Below, piece by piece: positions 26,691 through 35,749 of a stretch of 64,000 nucleotides of DNA. Both the position numbers and the translations under genes were made by a program. The notes under the pieces were generated by a model. That model saw nothing but the letters and a program-made list of their open reading frames with translations, did not search any database and was not told where the DNA came from. How positions within the stretch are numbered: position 1 is the stretch's first letter; each line of letters starts with the position of its first letter. Origin of the DNA: an uncultured Acidobacteriia bacterium (lineage in GTDB: Bacteria; Acidobacteriota; Terriglobia; Bryobacterales; Bryobacteraceae); contig CAINNJ010000004.1 in NCBI GenBank assembly GCA_903851195.1, positions 434,001-498,000 of the forward strand. The letters run 5' to 3'.

Positions 26691-27652
26691 GCGGAGAACA
26701 GCGTTTCCGAGAAGCCCCAATCCGGGTCGAGCCACTGCCGCTTCATTTCCCAGCCGACGCGCTCGCCAATGGCGGCAATTTCTTTGGGCCGGAATTTGTG
26801 TGAACTCTCGGTCCAGATGGTCTCGCCGTCTTCGAACTCGACGGCGCGGTCGAGCGCGCCGATCCAGACACGCTGCCGCGTGAGCGAGCGGATATGCATC
26901 TCAATCCGCGAATGGCGTTCGTCGAAACGTGCTTCGTGCGCGAACCGGCTCAGCACAAATTCGCCGCCTAATTCGCGGTTAATTCGTCCGAGCAGATTTA
27001 AGTTGAAGGCCGCGGTGACGCCGAGGGCATCGTCATAAGCGCGCAGAAGCTGTTCGCGGGGCTTCACGAGATCGGCCCCGAGCAGGAGGGAGTCGCCGGG
27101 CCGCAGTTTTTCGCGAACAGCGTCGAGAAAGTCTTCGGCCTCGCGGGGAGTGAAGTTGCCGATGGTGCTGCCGAGGAAGAGAATCAGCGCGCGCTCATCA
27201 GCTTCCCTGCCCCGCAGTGAGTACTCGATGCCATCGAGGTAAGTGGCTTCAAGAGGCTGCGCGGAGACGCCCGGCAGCTTGCCGAGCAGTGAGGAACAGG
27301 CGGACAGCGCGGCGCCCGAGATGTCGATGGGCAGGTAGGTGATGTCCTGTTCGGCCGCGGCGGCTTCCAGAATGTAGCGTGTTTTCGTGCCCGAGCCACT
27401 GCCCAGTTCGATCACTCGCTCCGGTTCGCCCGCGAGCCGGACGATCTCCGGAGCGGCGTCGCGCAGGAGCGCCGCATCGGCCCTGGTGAGTCCATATTCC
27501 GGAAGCAGTGTAATTACTTCGAACAGCGCCGAGCCCACTTCGTCGTACAGCCAGGAGGAAGGCAGCGTCTTGCGCGTGCCGTCCATCAGCCCTTCCGACA
27601 CGTCGCGCGCGAATGCGGACGTACCGATCGTTTCGGAAACCGCTGCAAACAT
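26687..27652 (-). CDS. egtD: L-histidine N-alpha-methyltransferase
   Basis: A 321-residue SAM-dependent enzyme that trimethylates histidine to hercynine, the first step of ergothioneine synthesis. It has the family start FARDVSEGLMDGTRKTLPSS, SWLYDEVGSALFEVITLLPE, the SAM loop ERVIELGSGSGTKTRYILEA, PIDISGAALSACS, ILFLGSTIGNFTPREAEDFL and a C-terminal GETIWTESSHKFRP segment. The length fits. It follows egtB by 31 bp, and its stop overlaps the ATPase start. egtA/egtC are not adjacent, so the pathway may use cysteine directly (see egtB). Confidence 0.93.
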
Positions 27653-27683
27653 GCTTTGAACCTCCTCCGTTATCGCTCCGTCG

Positions 27684-28865
27684 TTATCTTTCTACAAGCC
27701 GGAAGCCCGCGTACATGTACGGATATTCCGGACGGAACCAGTTGCGGAAGCCTGGCCGGACCAGCAGATGGCCGGTACGCGGCGAAGCGCCTTTCATAAC
27801 GTAATGCTGACCATCGAAGAAGTCGGCCGAGTAGCCGGGATACGCCGGGTGCGCCTCGAAGCCGGCGAAAGGGGCGAAAAGATCGCGGGTCCATTCCCAG
27901 CCGTTGCCGGTCATTTGGACCGGGGCCGCCGCTGGATTGCCATCGTCTTCCGCGGCCTGCACCGGCACGGGATCCCAGCGCTCAAAGCCGAAATTGTCGC
28001 GCGCGGGATCGGGCTGCTGCATGGCTGCGGCCTTTTGCCACTGGGCTTCCGCGGGAAGCGCCAGTCCCCGCCAGTTTGCATAGGCTTGGGCCTGTTGCCA
28101 CGTGGTCCAGACGGGCCAGTCGAGGGGCAGCGGAACGGCGCCGAACATGCCACGCCAGAGCCACTCGCCCTGTTCACGCGTCCAGAAATTCGGCGCGACG
28201 CCGCCTTCACGAACGAAGTCCAGATATTCGCGGTTGGAGATTTTATATTTCGAAATGGCGAACTCCGGCACGTCGACCGTGTGGGCCAGATGTTCATTGT
28301 CCCAGCCGAAGGTGTCGCGCGGGGTGCCCAGGCGAACCGGGCCCGCGGCGATGCGGACCAGCGGGTTCGGCGCAACGGGCAGTGCCGTGGCGGCGACCGG
28401 CGACTCGCCTTGTTTCTCCGTGTATGGGAGGTTGTGCATCAGGTAGGCGAGGGTCTCGGCATGCATCAGGCGATGCTCGATCGCCATCTGCAGCACCCAG
28501 GGGTCAAGTTCGTCGAGGTGCTCGTCAATCCAATGCCGGGCGCGCGCGTTGTACTGCCCGACCTCGGCCCGGGCCGGCCAGTCGGCTTTGGTGTCGGCGG
28601 GCGCCTGGCCGGGCGCGGGGTCGATGCCGCGCTCGAAGAGGGAATCGAAAGACGGATGAAAGGAACTTTCGCTCATGGACCGGCGCGCCAGCAGATTCCA
28701 GTCGAAGGCATCCAGATGGCCCAGGTAAAAAATGAGACGGTGCCGCTCCTCGATGGGACGCTGGTAAAGCGCATCCGGGGAAATGACATCGAACAGGTGA
28801 TCGGTGGCCGCGCGGGCGGCGGTCAACTCCCGCCGCAGTTCACCCCGCAGCGAACTATTGGGCAC
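27684..28865 (-). CDS. egtB: Ergothioneine biosynthesis protein EgtB (sulfoxide synthase)
   Basis: A 393-residue iron enzyme that joins hercynine to a thiol with oxygen. The N-terminal DinB_2 domain has HRLIFYLGHLDAFDW and the iron ligands HRLMHAETLAYLMHNLP (H-x3-H-x-E pattern). The C-terminal formylglycine-enzyme-like domain carries KISNREYLDFVREGG, LPAEAQWQKAAA, NGWEWTRDLFAPF and ends FRPEYPYMYAGFRLVER. I chose GTG 28865, which overlaps the stop of the M19 gene by 11 bp; longer in-frame starts (for example ATG 28910) would overlap more. Bacterial EgtB types that use cysteine or gamma-glutamylcysteine cannot be told apart without alignment. Confidence 0.92.
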   Translation of the reverse strand: MPNSSLRGELRRELTAARAATDHLFDVISPDALYQRPIEERHRLIFYLGHLDAFDWNLLARRSMSESSFHPSFDSLFERGIDPAPGQAPADTKADWPARAEVGQYNARARHWIDEHLDELDPWVLQMAIEHRLMHAETLAYLMHNLPYTEKQGESPVAATALPVAPNPLVRIAAGPVRLGTPRDTFGWDNEHLAHTVDVPEFAISKYKISNREYLDFVREGGVAPNFWTREQGEWLWRGMFGAVPLPLDWPVWTTWQQAQAYANWRGLALPAEAQWQKAAAMQQPDPARDNFGFERWDPVPVQAAEDDGNPAAAPVQMTGNGWEWTRDLFAPFAGFEAHPAYPGYSADFFDGQHYVMKGASPRTGHLLVRPGFRNWFRPEYPYMYAGFRLVER

Positions 28866-29979
28866 GTGCGTGTTCCACCGCCCGCATGACCCGAAGTGTG
28901 TTGCCGCCATAGATTTTCCGGATATCGTCCGGTGAATAACCGTGTTCCAGCAGTGCGCGAGTGAGATTGGGAAACTTCGACACGTCTTCGAGCCCCCTCG
29001 GTGTACATTTGATGCCGTCGAAATCGCTTCCGATTCCAACAGCGCTCAGGCCGGCGAGTTTGACGACATGGTCGATATGATCCACCACATCCGACAACGT
29101 CGCGGGCAGAACATTCGTGCCGCGGGTCCGTTCCGGCTTATTTCGCTCGGATTCGGCGGTCTTTTCGGATAAAAACTCGCAATTGAAATTGATATGGATC
29201 ACGCCGCCCCTTTTCGCCAGCGCCACGATCATCTCGTCCGTCATGTTACGCGGGACGCCGGAAAGCGCACGGCACGAAGAATGTGATGCAATCAGAGGCG
29301 CTTTCGAAGCTTCCAGGGCATCGTAGAAAGTCTTGCCGGACACATGCGAGATATCGACCATCATGCCGAGGCGGTTCATTTCGGCGACAATCTGCTTTCC
29401 CTGGGATGTCAGGCCGTTGTGCCGCTTCACGGCGCGGTCGCGCAGATCGCCGGAGGAATCGGCCCAGTTGTTGGTGTTGGTGTGCGTCAACGTCATGTAG
29501 CGCACGCCCAGAGCGTAGAAGTCGCGCAGCAGTCGAGGATCGTCTTCGATGGCGTGGCCGCCTTCGATGCCGATGAGCGCCGCGATTTTCCCTTGCCGGT
29601 GAGCGGCTTCGATTTCGGCGGCGCTGGTGGCAAAAGAGAAGGTATCGGGATAACGCGCGGCGATATCGGTGCGAACCGTATCAATCATTTCCAGCGCGCG
29701 GTGGGCGGCGGTTTTGTCCTTCGCGTAATCGGCCGCGACGTAAGCCGCGAAAAAGACGGCGCCCACACCGCCTTCGCGCAGTCTCGGAATATCCGTGTGG
29801 CCGTCGGAAGCGCGCTTGCCGATGTCGAAACCGTCCACGGTGCGGCTGGTGACGTCGTTATGCGTGTCGATGAGGATCGCCGAGTTCTGAACCTCCCGAA
29901 CCATGGCGTCGGTGACGACCCGCCGCTGCTGCGCCAGGCCGCTGAGGGCGACGCACAGCAACACTACGAGGTGGCGCAT
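28855..29979 (-). CDS. Membrane dipeptidase, peptidase family M19 (egtB neighbour)
   Basis: A 374-residue enzyme with signal peptide (MRHLVVLLCVALSGLAQ) from ATG 29979. Zinc-ligand motifs in order are ILIDTHNDVTSRT, ALIGIEGGHAIEDD, MTLTHTNTNNWAD, VDISHVSGKTFYDAL, ASHSSCRALSGVPRN, and GIGSDFDGIKCTPRG. It is a paralogue of the gene at 6928. Its 3' end overlaps the egtB start by 11 bp. Family members hydrolyse dipeptides such as Cys-Gly, so it could release cysteine for EgtB from outside the cell; that is inference from position. Confidence 0.92.
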   Translation of the reverse strand: MRHLVVLLCVALSGLAQQRRVVTDAMVREVQNSAILIDTHNDVTSRTVDGFDIGKRASDGHTDIPRLREGGVGAVFFAAYVAADYAKDKTAAHRALEMIDTVRTDIAARYPDTFSFATSAAEIEAAHRQGKIAALIGIEGGHAIEDDPRLLRDFYALGVRYMTLTHTNTNNWADSSGDLRDRAVKRHNGLTSQGKQIVAEMNRLGMMVDISHVSGKTFYDALEASKAPLIASHSSCRALSGVPRNMTDEMIVALAKRGGVIHINFNCEFLSEKTAESERNKPERTRGTNVLPATLSDVVDHIDHVVKLAGLSAVGIGSDFDGIKCTPRGLEDVSKFPNLTRALLEHGYSPDDIRKIYGGNTLRVMRAVEHARAQ

Positions 29980-30054
29980 GGGGCCATTATCGCAGCCAGG
30001 CGCGTGTGCCACGGGGCGGATTGACGAGCCGCCCGGATGTGACACTTCTTTTTG

Positions 30055-31536
30055 TTACATATCCGGAAAAACCGGCTGCAATGCGGGATAAAGCGACTGG
30101 AAGACGCGGTGGCCGCGCGCGTAGACGGCGGTATTCTCCGCGCCTGGCTCCACCCGGGCGGCCTCGCGGATGACCGCGCCGCAGACTTCCGGCACACTCG
30201 CATACTCGCCGGTGCCCACCATGGCCAGCAGCGCGGCGCCGAGCGCCGAGCCTTCCTGCGAGGCCAGCGTGACCACGGGACGGGCGAACACGTCCGCGAG
30301 TAACTGACGCCAGAACGGGCTTTTCGCGCCGCCGCCCGAGGCACGCACGGAGGCCACCGGGACACCGAGTGATTCCACGATGTCCAGGCAGTCCTTCTGG
30401 CTGTAGCTCACTCCCTCGATCAGGGAACGGATGAGTTCGGCGCGGCGGTGTTTCGCGGTGAGACCGACCCAGCCGCCACGCGCAAGGGCGTCCAGATGCG
30501 GCGTGCGCTCGCCCATGAGATAAGGCAGCCAGTAAAGACCGTGTGAACCGGCCGGAGCGGTGGATGCCTCGTCCATCAGCGCATCATATTCGACGCCCGG
30601 GGCGAGCTGATTGCGGAACCACTGAAGACTGAGGCCCGCGCCCTGGGTAACGCCCATGACGTGCCACTTTCCCTTGACGGCGTGACAGAAGGTGTGGACG
30701 CGGCCTGCCGCGTCATACGCCACCTCTTCCATGTGCGCGAAGACGACGCCCGACGTGCCCAGCGTGCAGGAGACGATGCCGGGGGAGACGATTCCGTTGC
30801 CCACCGCGCTGGCCGCCTGATCGCCGCCGCCGCCCGCGACCGGGGTGCCCGCGCGCAGACCGGTGAGCGACGCCACTTCGGCGGTAACCGTTCCGGTGAT
30901 CTCACTCGATTCGAAACACGCCGGCAACACGGCGCGGTCCACGCCCACGGCGTCGGCCAGGTCATACGACCAGCGCCGGTTCACGACGTCGAAGAGGGCC
31001 GTGCCGGAGGCGTCGGAGACCTCCGTCGCGAACTCGCCCGTGAGCCGGAAGCGCACGTAGTCCTTGGGCAGGAGGACTTTCCGGACCCGTTCATAGAGCG
31101 CGGGCTCGTTGTCGCGGACCCATAGCAGTTTCGGCAGGGTGAAGCCGGTGAGCACCGGGTTGGCGATGCACTCCAGCACGCGCGCCTTGCCGACCGTGCG
31201 ATTGACCCAGTCCACCTGCGCCTGGCTGCGCTGATCGCACCAGATGAGGGCGGGGCGGATCACGCGGTTCTCCGCATCCAGAAGCACGAGGCCGTGCATC
31301 TGGCCGGAAAGTCCGATCCCCTGCACGGCGTCTCCGGTCACGCCGGCCCGCGCGAGCACACCGCGGATGGCTTCGACGGCCGCGTCCCACCAATTGTCCG
31401 GCCGCTGCTCCGCCCAGAGCGGCGCCGCCATCTCCATGTCTTCGTGCGCCACGGTGTGAGCCGCGACCACCTCACCCGCGCGATTCACCAGCAGAGCGCG
31501 GCTGCCGCCCGTTCCGATATCGATCCCCAGCCACAT
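30055..31536 (-). CDS. xylB: Xylulokinase
   Basis: A 493-residue FGGY-family sugar kinase, which phosphorylates D-xylulose. Motifs: LGIDIGTGGSRALLVN (phosphate loop), GLSGQMHGLVLLD, LIWCDQRSQAQVDWVNRTVG, DASGTALFDVVNRRWSYDL, GGGGDQAASAVGNGIVS and the C-terminal VRASGGGAKSPFWRQLLADV. The SGQMHG-LVLLD signature and length support xylulokinase over glycerol kinase. It follows the ROK kinase gene on the same strand by 27 bp. No xylose isomerase gene lies nearby. Confidence 0.9.
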   Translation of the reverse strand: MWLGIDIGTGGSRALLVNRAGEVVAAHTVAHEDMEMAAPLWAEQRPDNWWDAAVEAIRGVLARAGVTGDAVQGIGLSGQMHGLVLLDAENRVIRPALIWCDQRSQAQVDWVNRTVGKARVLECIANPVLTGFTLPKLLWVRDNEPALYERVRKVLLPKDYVRFRLTGEFATEVSDASGTALFDVVNRRWSYDLADAVGVDRAVLPACFESSEITGTVTAEVASLTGLRAGTPVAGGGGDQAASAVGNGIVSPGIVSCTLGTSGVVFAHMEEVAYDAAGRVHTFCHAVKGKWHVMGVTQGAGLSLQWFRNQLAPGVEYDALMDEASTAPAGSHGLYWLPYLMGERTPHLDALARGGWVGLTAKHRRAELIRSLIEGVSYSQKDCLDIVESLGVPVASVRASGGGAKSPFWRQLLADVFARPVVTLASQEGSALGAALLAMVGTGEYASVPEVCGAVIREAARVEPGAENTAVYARGHRVFQSLYPALQPVFPDM

Positions 31537-31563
31537 ATGAGTTTTTTATGCGCCCTTCAGTTT

Positions 31564-32487
31564 TCAGATGCCCTTACGTTCGCTCCAGGGCAGGTAGGCA
31601 GCGCCGTAGAGCCCCGCTTCATTGCCCAGCTGCGCCTGTTCAACGCGGGTGCCAGTTGAGCGAAAAGTGAACGACCTTCGCCGGGTTTCCGCCAGCATCG
31701 CGGGCGCGAACAGATCCCAGCCGCCGATCACGCCGCCGGCAATCAGGTATAGCGGGAAGTTAAAGACGTTGACGAGCGTCGCAAGCACAAGGCCGATCGA
31801 TTCGCCCATCGAGGTAAAGATCATGATCGCCTTCTCATTGCCCGCGACCGCGAGATCGTAGATGTCTTTGGCGGTTACGTTCTCGCCGAGACCCAGCAAC
31901 CTGGCCATGGCGATAATGGCCGTCGCCGAGCCGTGTTTTTCCACGCAACCGGTGTTCCCGCAGCCGCAGGGATTGCCGTTCGGGACGGCGGTGATGTGAC
32001 CGAGTTCTCCGGCCATGCCGTTCACGCCGCGCAACACCTTGCCGTTCGAGATGATGCCGCCGCCGATGCCGGTGCCGAGCGTCAGCATGATGAGATCGTT
32101 CACATCGCGTCCCGCGCCGATCCACTTCTCACCCAATGCCGCGGCATTCGCGTCGTTTTCCAGAATTACCGTGGTGTCGAGACGCCGGCCGATCTCGTCG
32201 CGGATGGGAAAATTTTCCAGCGAAGCAATATTGTTGCAGTTCCGGATGACTCCGTCTTCCAGCGAAATGAAGCCCGGGACACCGATGCCGATGCCCGCCA
32301 GGTTCTCCTTTCCAAAGCGGTCCCGCACCGCGCGGATCGCCTCCACCATGTCGTGCACGATCGCCTCGCGCCCTTCTGAATACTGCGTTTTGCCAGAAAC
32401 TTTATCCAGCATCCTGCCTGTCCGGTCTACTGCCGCGGCACGCAGATTCGTGCCGCCGAGATCGAGACCAATGCTGTATTCCGTCAT
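31564..32487 (-). CDS. ROK family glucokinase
   Basis: A 307-residue sugar kinase. The phosphate loop is SIGLDLGGTNLRAAAVDRTG; the ROK signature is LGHITAVPNGNPCGCGNTGC followed by VEKHGSATAI, with the Cys-rich zinc site C-G-C-G-N-x-G-C; ENDANAAALGEKWIGAG holds the catalytic Asp. No N-terminal HTH, so it is an enzyme and not a ROK repressor. It likely converts glucose to glucose-6-phosphate in the cytoplasm. It leads the minus-strand kinase pair and is divergent from the cytochrome cluster across a 285-bp gap. Confidence 0.9.
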   Translation of the reverse strand: MTEYSIGLDLGGTNLRAAAVDRTGRMLDKVSGKTQYSEGREAIVHDMVEAIRAVRDRFGKENLAGIGIGVPGFISLEDGVIRNCNNIASLENFPIRDEIGRRLDTTVILENDANAAALGEKWIGAGRDVNDLIMLTLGTGIGGGIISNGKVLRGVNGMAGELGHITAVPNGNPCGCGNTGCVEKHGSATAIIAMARLLGLGENVTAKDIYDLAVAGNEKAIMIFTSMGESIGLVLATLVNVFNFPLYLIAGGVIGGWDLFAPAMLAETRRRSFTFRSTGTRVEQAQLGNEAGLYGAAYLPWSERKGI

Positions 32488-32679
32488 TCTTGTTCCCTTC
32501 CGTTTCGGAGTGACAACCTATACTACCGAACGCGCCGTTTGCCGGGCGCGGCGGCTTCTTCAGTCCTGCGGGCGAAGCGCGGAATTCCGGAAATGCGGCC
32601 CTCCGGACGGCAGCCAGCTCCGATGCCGACAGGCGCGCAAACATCCCGCTTTCACGCCGGATTTTTTGTAACTATACCC

Positions 32680-32708
32680 TTGACTCCGCTCACTACGTAA
32701 CATAACAT
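32680..32708 (+). promoter_or_regulatory. Candidate sigma-70-type promoter for the cytochrome/oxidoreductase cluster
   Basis: TTGACT (32680-32685) and TAACAT (32703-32708) are separated by 17 bp, in an AT-richer part of the gap and about 65 bp before the ATG at 32773. The spacing is ideal and the boxes are near consensus. The organism's sigma factor preferences are unknown, so this is a candidate only. Confidence 0.45.
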
Positions 32709-32772
32709 TCATTAAACCCGTGCTTAATATACCCGGTCCACCGGCCGGATCGCTGTCAAATGGAGCAATTAA

Positions 32773-34092
32773 ATGGATAACGACGTCATCTTTCAGCCGC
32801 TGAAGTTCCGCAATCTGACCGTTAAGAACCGGCTGTTCCGGTCGAGCATTTCCGGCAGATTCGATAACTACAACGGTTCGGGAAACCGGGCCCGGATCAA
32901 CTGGGAGTCGAAGTTCGCGAAAGGCGGAATCGGCGCGATCATCACGTCGTTCGTTCCGGTCCACGTGCGCGGCCGGATCCTGCCCAATTACGCCATGATC
33001 GACAACGACGACAAGATCCCGTTCTGGAGGGAAGTCGGCAAGGCGGTGCATGAATACGACTGCAAATTCATCATGCAGCTCAGCCATTCGGGCCGTCAGC
33101 GGGACGTGCCCGGCGTGGAAAACCTGATGAACAAATCGCTCTCTTCGACCGACAATATGGATACTTTTCATGGCCTGCTCTGCCAGGCCATGACGAAGGC
33201 GGAAATCAAGGAGACGGTGCAGCATTTCGCCGACGGGGCGAGGCGCGCGAGGGCGGCCGGTCTGGACGGCGTGGAACTACACTCGTCGCACGGTTATCTG
33301 ATCACGCAGTTTCTGAGTTCCGCTATCAATAACCGGAAAGACGAATACGGCGGGTCGCTCGAAAACCGGGCGCGTTTTCTGCTCGAAATCATCCACGCAA
33401 TCCGGCGGGAAGTAGGCGACGATTTCCATCTTCAGGCGAAAATCAGTGCGGTAGATAACAATAATGCGCTTTATCCGTGGGAAAAGAAGGGAAACACACT
33501 CGAGGAATCGATTCAGGTGTGCAAATGGGTGGAAGCGGCTGGCGTGGACGCGATTCATGTTTCCATCGGCAGCATGTTCCCGCACCCGCAACTCCCTTCG
33601 GGCGGCTTCCCCGCCGATGAACTGAACTGGTGGTACGGCGGCATGGCTTCGAGCGGCAAGCGGGGCTTCCTGAATTACACGATGTTCCACTACAAGGCGC
33701 TGCGGCCGATCTTTCTGGGCCTGTGGAACCGGACCAAGAAAGACCGCCCGGTGGAAGGCGTTTGCGCGGTGGAAGCGCGTGAAATCAAGAAGCATGTCAA
33801 AGTGCCGATCCTCAACACGGGCGGTTATCAAAGCGGCGCGCTGATTCGCAAGGTGATTTCAGAAGGCTATACGGACGCGGTGACGATCGCGCGTCCGCTG
33901 ATCGCCAACAACGATCTGCCGCATATTCTGCAGCGCGGGGAGGATCCGGAGAGGCCATGCTCCTTCTGCAACCGGTGTCTGATCAACGCGGTGGCGAATC
34001 CCCTGGCCTGCTACGATCAGCGCCGCTTCCCTTCGCGCGAGGCGATGCTCGAAGAAGCGATGTCGGTGTTCCATCCCGCCCCTTATGAATAG
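32773..34092 (+). CDS. Old Yellow Enzyme-like NADH:flavin oxidoreductase with Fe-S cysteines
   Basis: A 439-residue FMN TIM-barrel enzyme, start supported by GGAG 8 bp before ATG 32773. Features: FQPLKFRNLTVKNRLFRSSI, KFIMQLSHSGRQRDVPGVEN, GLDGVELHSSHGYLITQFLS, RKDEYGGSLENRARFLLEII, and VPILNTGGYQSGALIRKVIS. The C-terminal CSFCNRCLIN...LAC cysteines match the iron-sulfur site of 2,4-dienoyl-CoA/trimethylamine dehydrogenase-type enzymes, yet the FAD/NAD domain of those enzymes is absent (the protein ends soon after). Such enzymes reduce or dehydrogenate unsaturated rings. It heads a plus-strand cluster with cytochromes and a GMC enzyme. Confidence 0.9.
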   Translation: MDNDVIFQPLKFRNLTVKNRLFRSSISGRFDNYNGSGNRARINWESKFAKGGIGAIITSFVPVHVRGRILPNYAMIDNDDKIPFWREVGKAVHEYDCKFIMQLSHSGRQRDVPGVENLMNKSLSSTDNMDTFHGLLCQAMTKAEIKETVQHFADGARRARAAGLDGVELHSSHGYLITQFLSSAINNRKDEYGGSLENRARFLLEIIHAIRREVGDDFHLQAKISAVDNNNALYPWEKKGNTLEESIQVCKWVEAAGVDAIHVSIGSMFPHPQLPSGGFPADELNWWYGGMASSGKRGFLNYTMFHYKALRPIFLGLWNRTKKDRPVEGVCAVEAREIKKHVKVPILNTGGYQSGALIRKVISEGYTDAVTIARPLIANNDLPHILQRGEDPERPCSFCNRCLINAVANPLACYDQRRFPSREAMLEEAMSVFHPAPYE

Positions 34093-34168
34093 GCCGCGGG
34101 GGTTACATGAGGCGGATTTCGGTGCAGTTGCGGCGAGGTGGTGAAGGAACCGTGGCGGAGCGGAAAAG

Positions 34169-35737
34169 ATGAGCGTAGCGAAGACAAGAAGTGAAGACGG
34201 GATACTGACTGACGAAGTACGCGAAAGTCCGGTCGATCAGGCGATTTTCGGCACGCGCCGGAAACTCCTGCTGCTGATCGCGGCCGTGTTACTCGTTCTC
34301 GCGGCCCTTGCCGCGTGGAAATTCCTGACCGACAAACCGGTGGTCTACGAAAGCGCGCTGGACCACTACAAATATGGATCCATCGGCAGCGAACCGGGCG
34401 GCTCTCTTCTGCAGACCGTCGGCGGTTTGCTGCCGCCTTACCGGATTTTCCGGATTTTGCCGAAAATCGCCCCGGAAAAGCTGCCTGGCGGCTATGCGTC
34501 GCTCGGCCTGCTTTTCGAAAAGGACCACGACATGCCGATCGGCGTTTCAAGGCGCTGGCGGCTGGGTTTCGATCAGGTCGGACTGAACTGCGCCAGCTGT
34601 CATACGGGCACCTACCGCGCCGCGCCGGGGGCTCCGCCCGTGATTGTACCCGGCATGCCGGCACACCAGCTGGAACTGCAGAAGTTCTTCGATTTCGTGA
34701 CGTCGGCGGTGCTCGACAACCGTTTCACGGCGGACAACGTGATCGGCCTGATTCAGGAAGACGGCGGCAACCTCAATGCATTCGACCGGTATCTGTACCG
34801 CACGCAGCTGATTCCGCGCACGCGGGAGACGACGCTGGAACTGCGCTCGAAGATCGCGGAACTACTGGGCGATCCAAGCATTCAGTGGGGCGCGGGCCGG
34901 GTGGATACGTTTAATCCGTATAAGGCGATTCAGTTCAACTGGCAACTGGGTTCCCTGCCGCATTCCGAACTCATCGGCGCCTCCGACTTCCCTTCGTTGT
35001 GGAATCAGAAGCCGAGGGTGGGAATGCACCTGCACTGGGACGGCAATAACGATTCGGTGGATGAGCGGAACCGCAGCGCTTCTCTGGGCACCGGTGTCAC
35101 GCCGGTTACGCTGGACCGCCCCGCGTTGCAGCGCGTGAAGGACTGGATCATGGTGTTGCCTCCCCCGAAATACCCGTTCTCCGTGGACGAGGCCTCGGCC
35201 TCGAAAGGCGCGGCCATCTATCAAAAGCTGTGCGTCGAATGTCACGCGGATGAGCACTTCCGGGAAGGCGTGGTCGCGGCCAATGCGAAGTATGTGGGCA
35301 CCGTGGTTCCCATCGCGCAGATCGGCACCGATCCCTACCGCCTGAATTCTTATACAGAAAAATTCGCGGACCAGCAGTATTCGCTGTATCCCGATTCGGC
35401 CGATCGTTTCACGCATTTCCGAAAGACCTATGGCTACGCCAACCATCCGCTGGACGGCATTTGGGCGCGCGCGCCGTATCTGCACAACGGCTCCGTTCCC
35501 ACACTGCACGATCTGCTGAGCCCCGGCAAAGACCGACCCAAAACGTTTTATCGCGGCTACGACGTTTACGATACGGCGAAGGTTGGATTCCGGACCGATG
35601 TGGCCGAAGAGAACGGCCGTAAGTTTTTCCGCTATGACACATCGCTTCCTGGCAACGGGAACGGCGGTCACGAGTACGGGACCAGCCTTTCCGAGGCGGA
35701 TAAGCAGTCCCTGGTCGAATACATGAAGAAGTTCTGA
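34169..35737 (+). CDS. RoxA-like di-haem cytochrome c, single membrane anchor
   Basis: A 522-residue protein with one membrane helix at about residues 29-50 (LLLLIAAVLLVLAALAAWKF) and the rest outside. Two haem sites are seen: NCASCHTGT (about residue 150) and CVECHAD (about residue 365). The C-terminal block RAPYLHNGSVPTLHDLLSPG, RPKTFYRGYDVYD, GNGNGGHEYGTSLSEADKQ is that of RoxA-like/MauG-like di-haem proteins (rubber oxygenase and di-haem peroxidase relatives). GGAGCGGAAAAG precedes ATG 34169. Substrate unknown: either an oxygenase/peroxidase or an electron carrier for the GMC enzyme downstream. Confidence 0.85.
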   Translation: MSVAKTRSEDGILTDEVRESPVDQAIFGTRRKLLLLIAAVLLVLAALAAWKFLTDKPVVYESALDHYKYGSIGSEPGGSLLQTVGGLLPPYRIFRILPKIAPEKLPGGYASLGLLFEKDHDMPIGVSRRWRLGFDQVGLNCASCHTGTYRAAPGAPPVIVPGMPAHQLELQKFFDFVTSAVLDNRFTADNVIGLIQEDGGNLNAFDRYLYRTQLIPRTRETTLELRSKIAELLGDPSIQWGAGRVDTFNPYKAIQFNWQLGSLPHSELIGASDFPSLWNQKPRVGMHLHWDGNNDSVDERNRSASLGTGVTPVTLDRPALQRVKDWIMVLPPPKYPFSVDEASASKGAAIYQKLCVECHADEHFREGVVAANAKYVGTVVPIAQIGTDPYRLNSYTEKFADQQYSLYPDSADRFTHFRKTYGYANHPLDGIWARAPYLHNGSVPTLHDLLSPGKDRPKTFYRGYDVYDTAKVGFRTDVAEENGRKFFRYDTSLPGNGNGGHEYGTSLSEADKQSLVEYMKKF

Positions 35738-35749
35738 GAAAGCGTCCCG

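Noticed and set aside
28855-29039. Longer egtB with a start near 29039
   Set aside because: It would overlap the M19 gene by 185 bp and the added residues are not part of the EgtB family; GTG 28865 gives the usual length.
29995-30050. GC-rich inverted repeat GGGCGG/CCGCCC after xylB as a terminator
   Set aside because: The stem is short with a 9-nt loop and no T-run follows on the minus strand.
32773-34092. Assignment of the OYE-like protein as 2,4-dienoyl-CoA reductase
   Set aside because: The iron-sulfur cysteines fit, but the C-terminal FAD/NAD domain of that enzyme is absent, so a specific reaction is not assigned.
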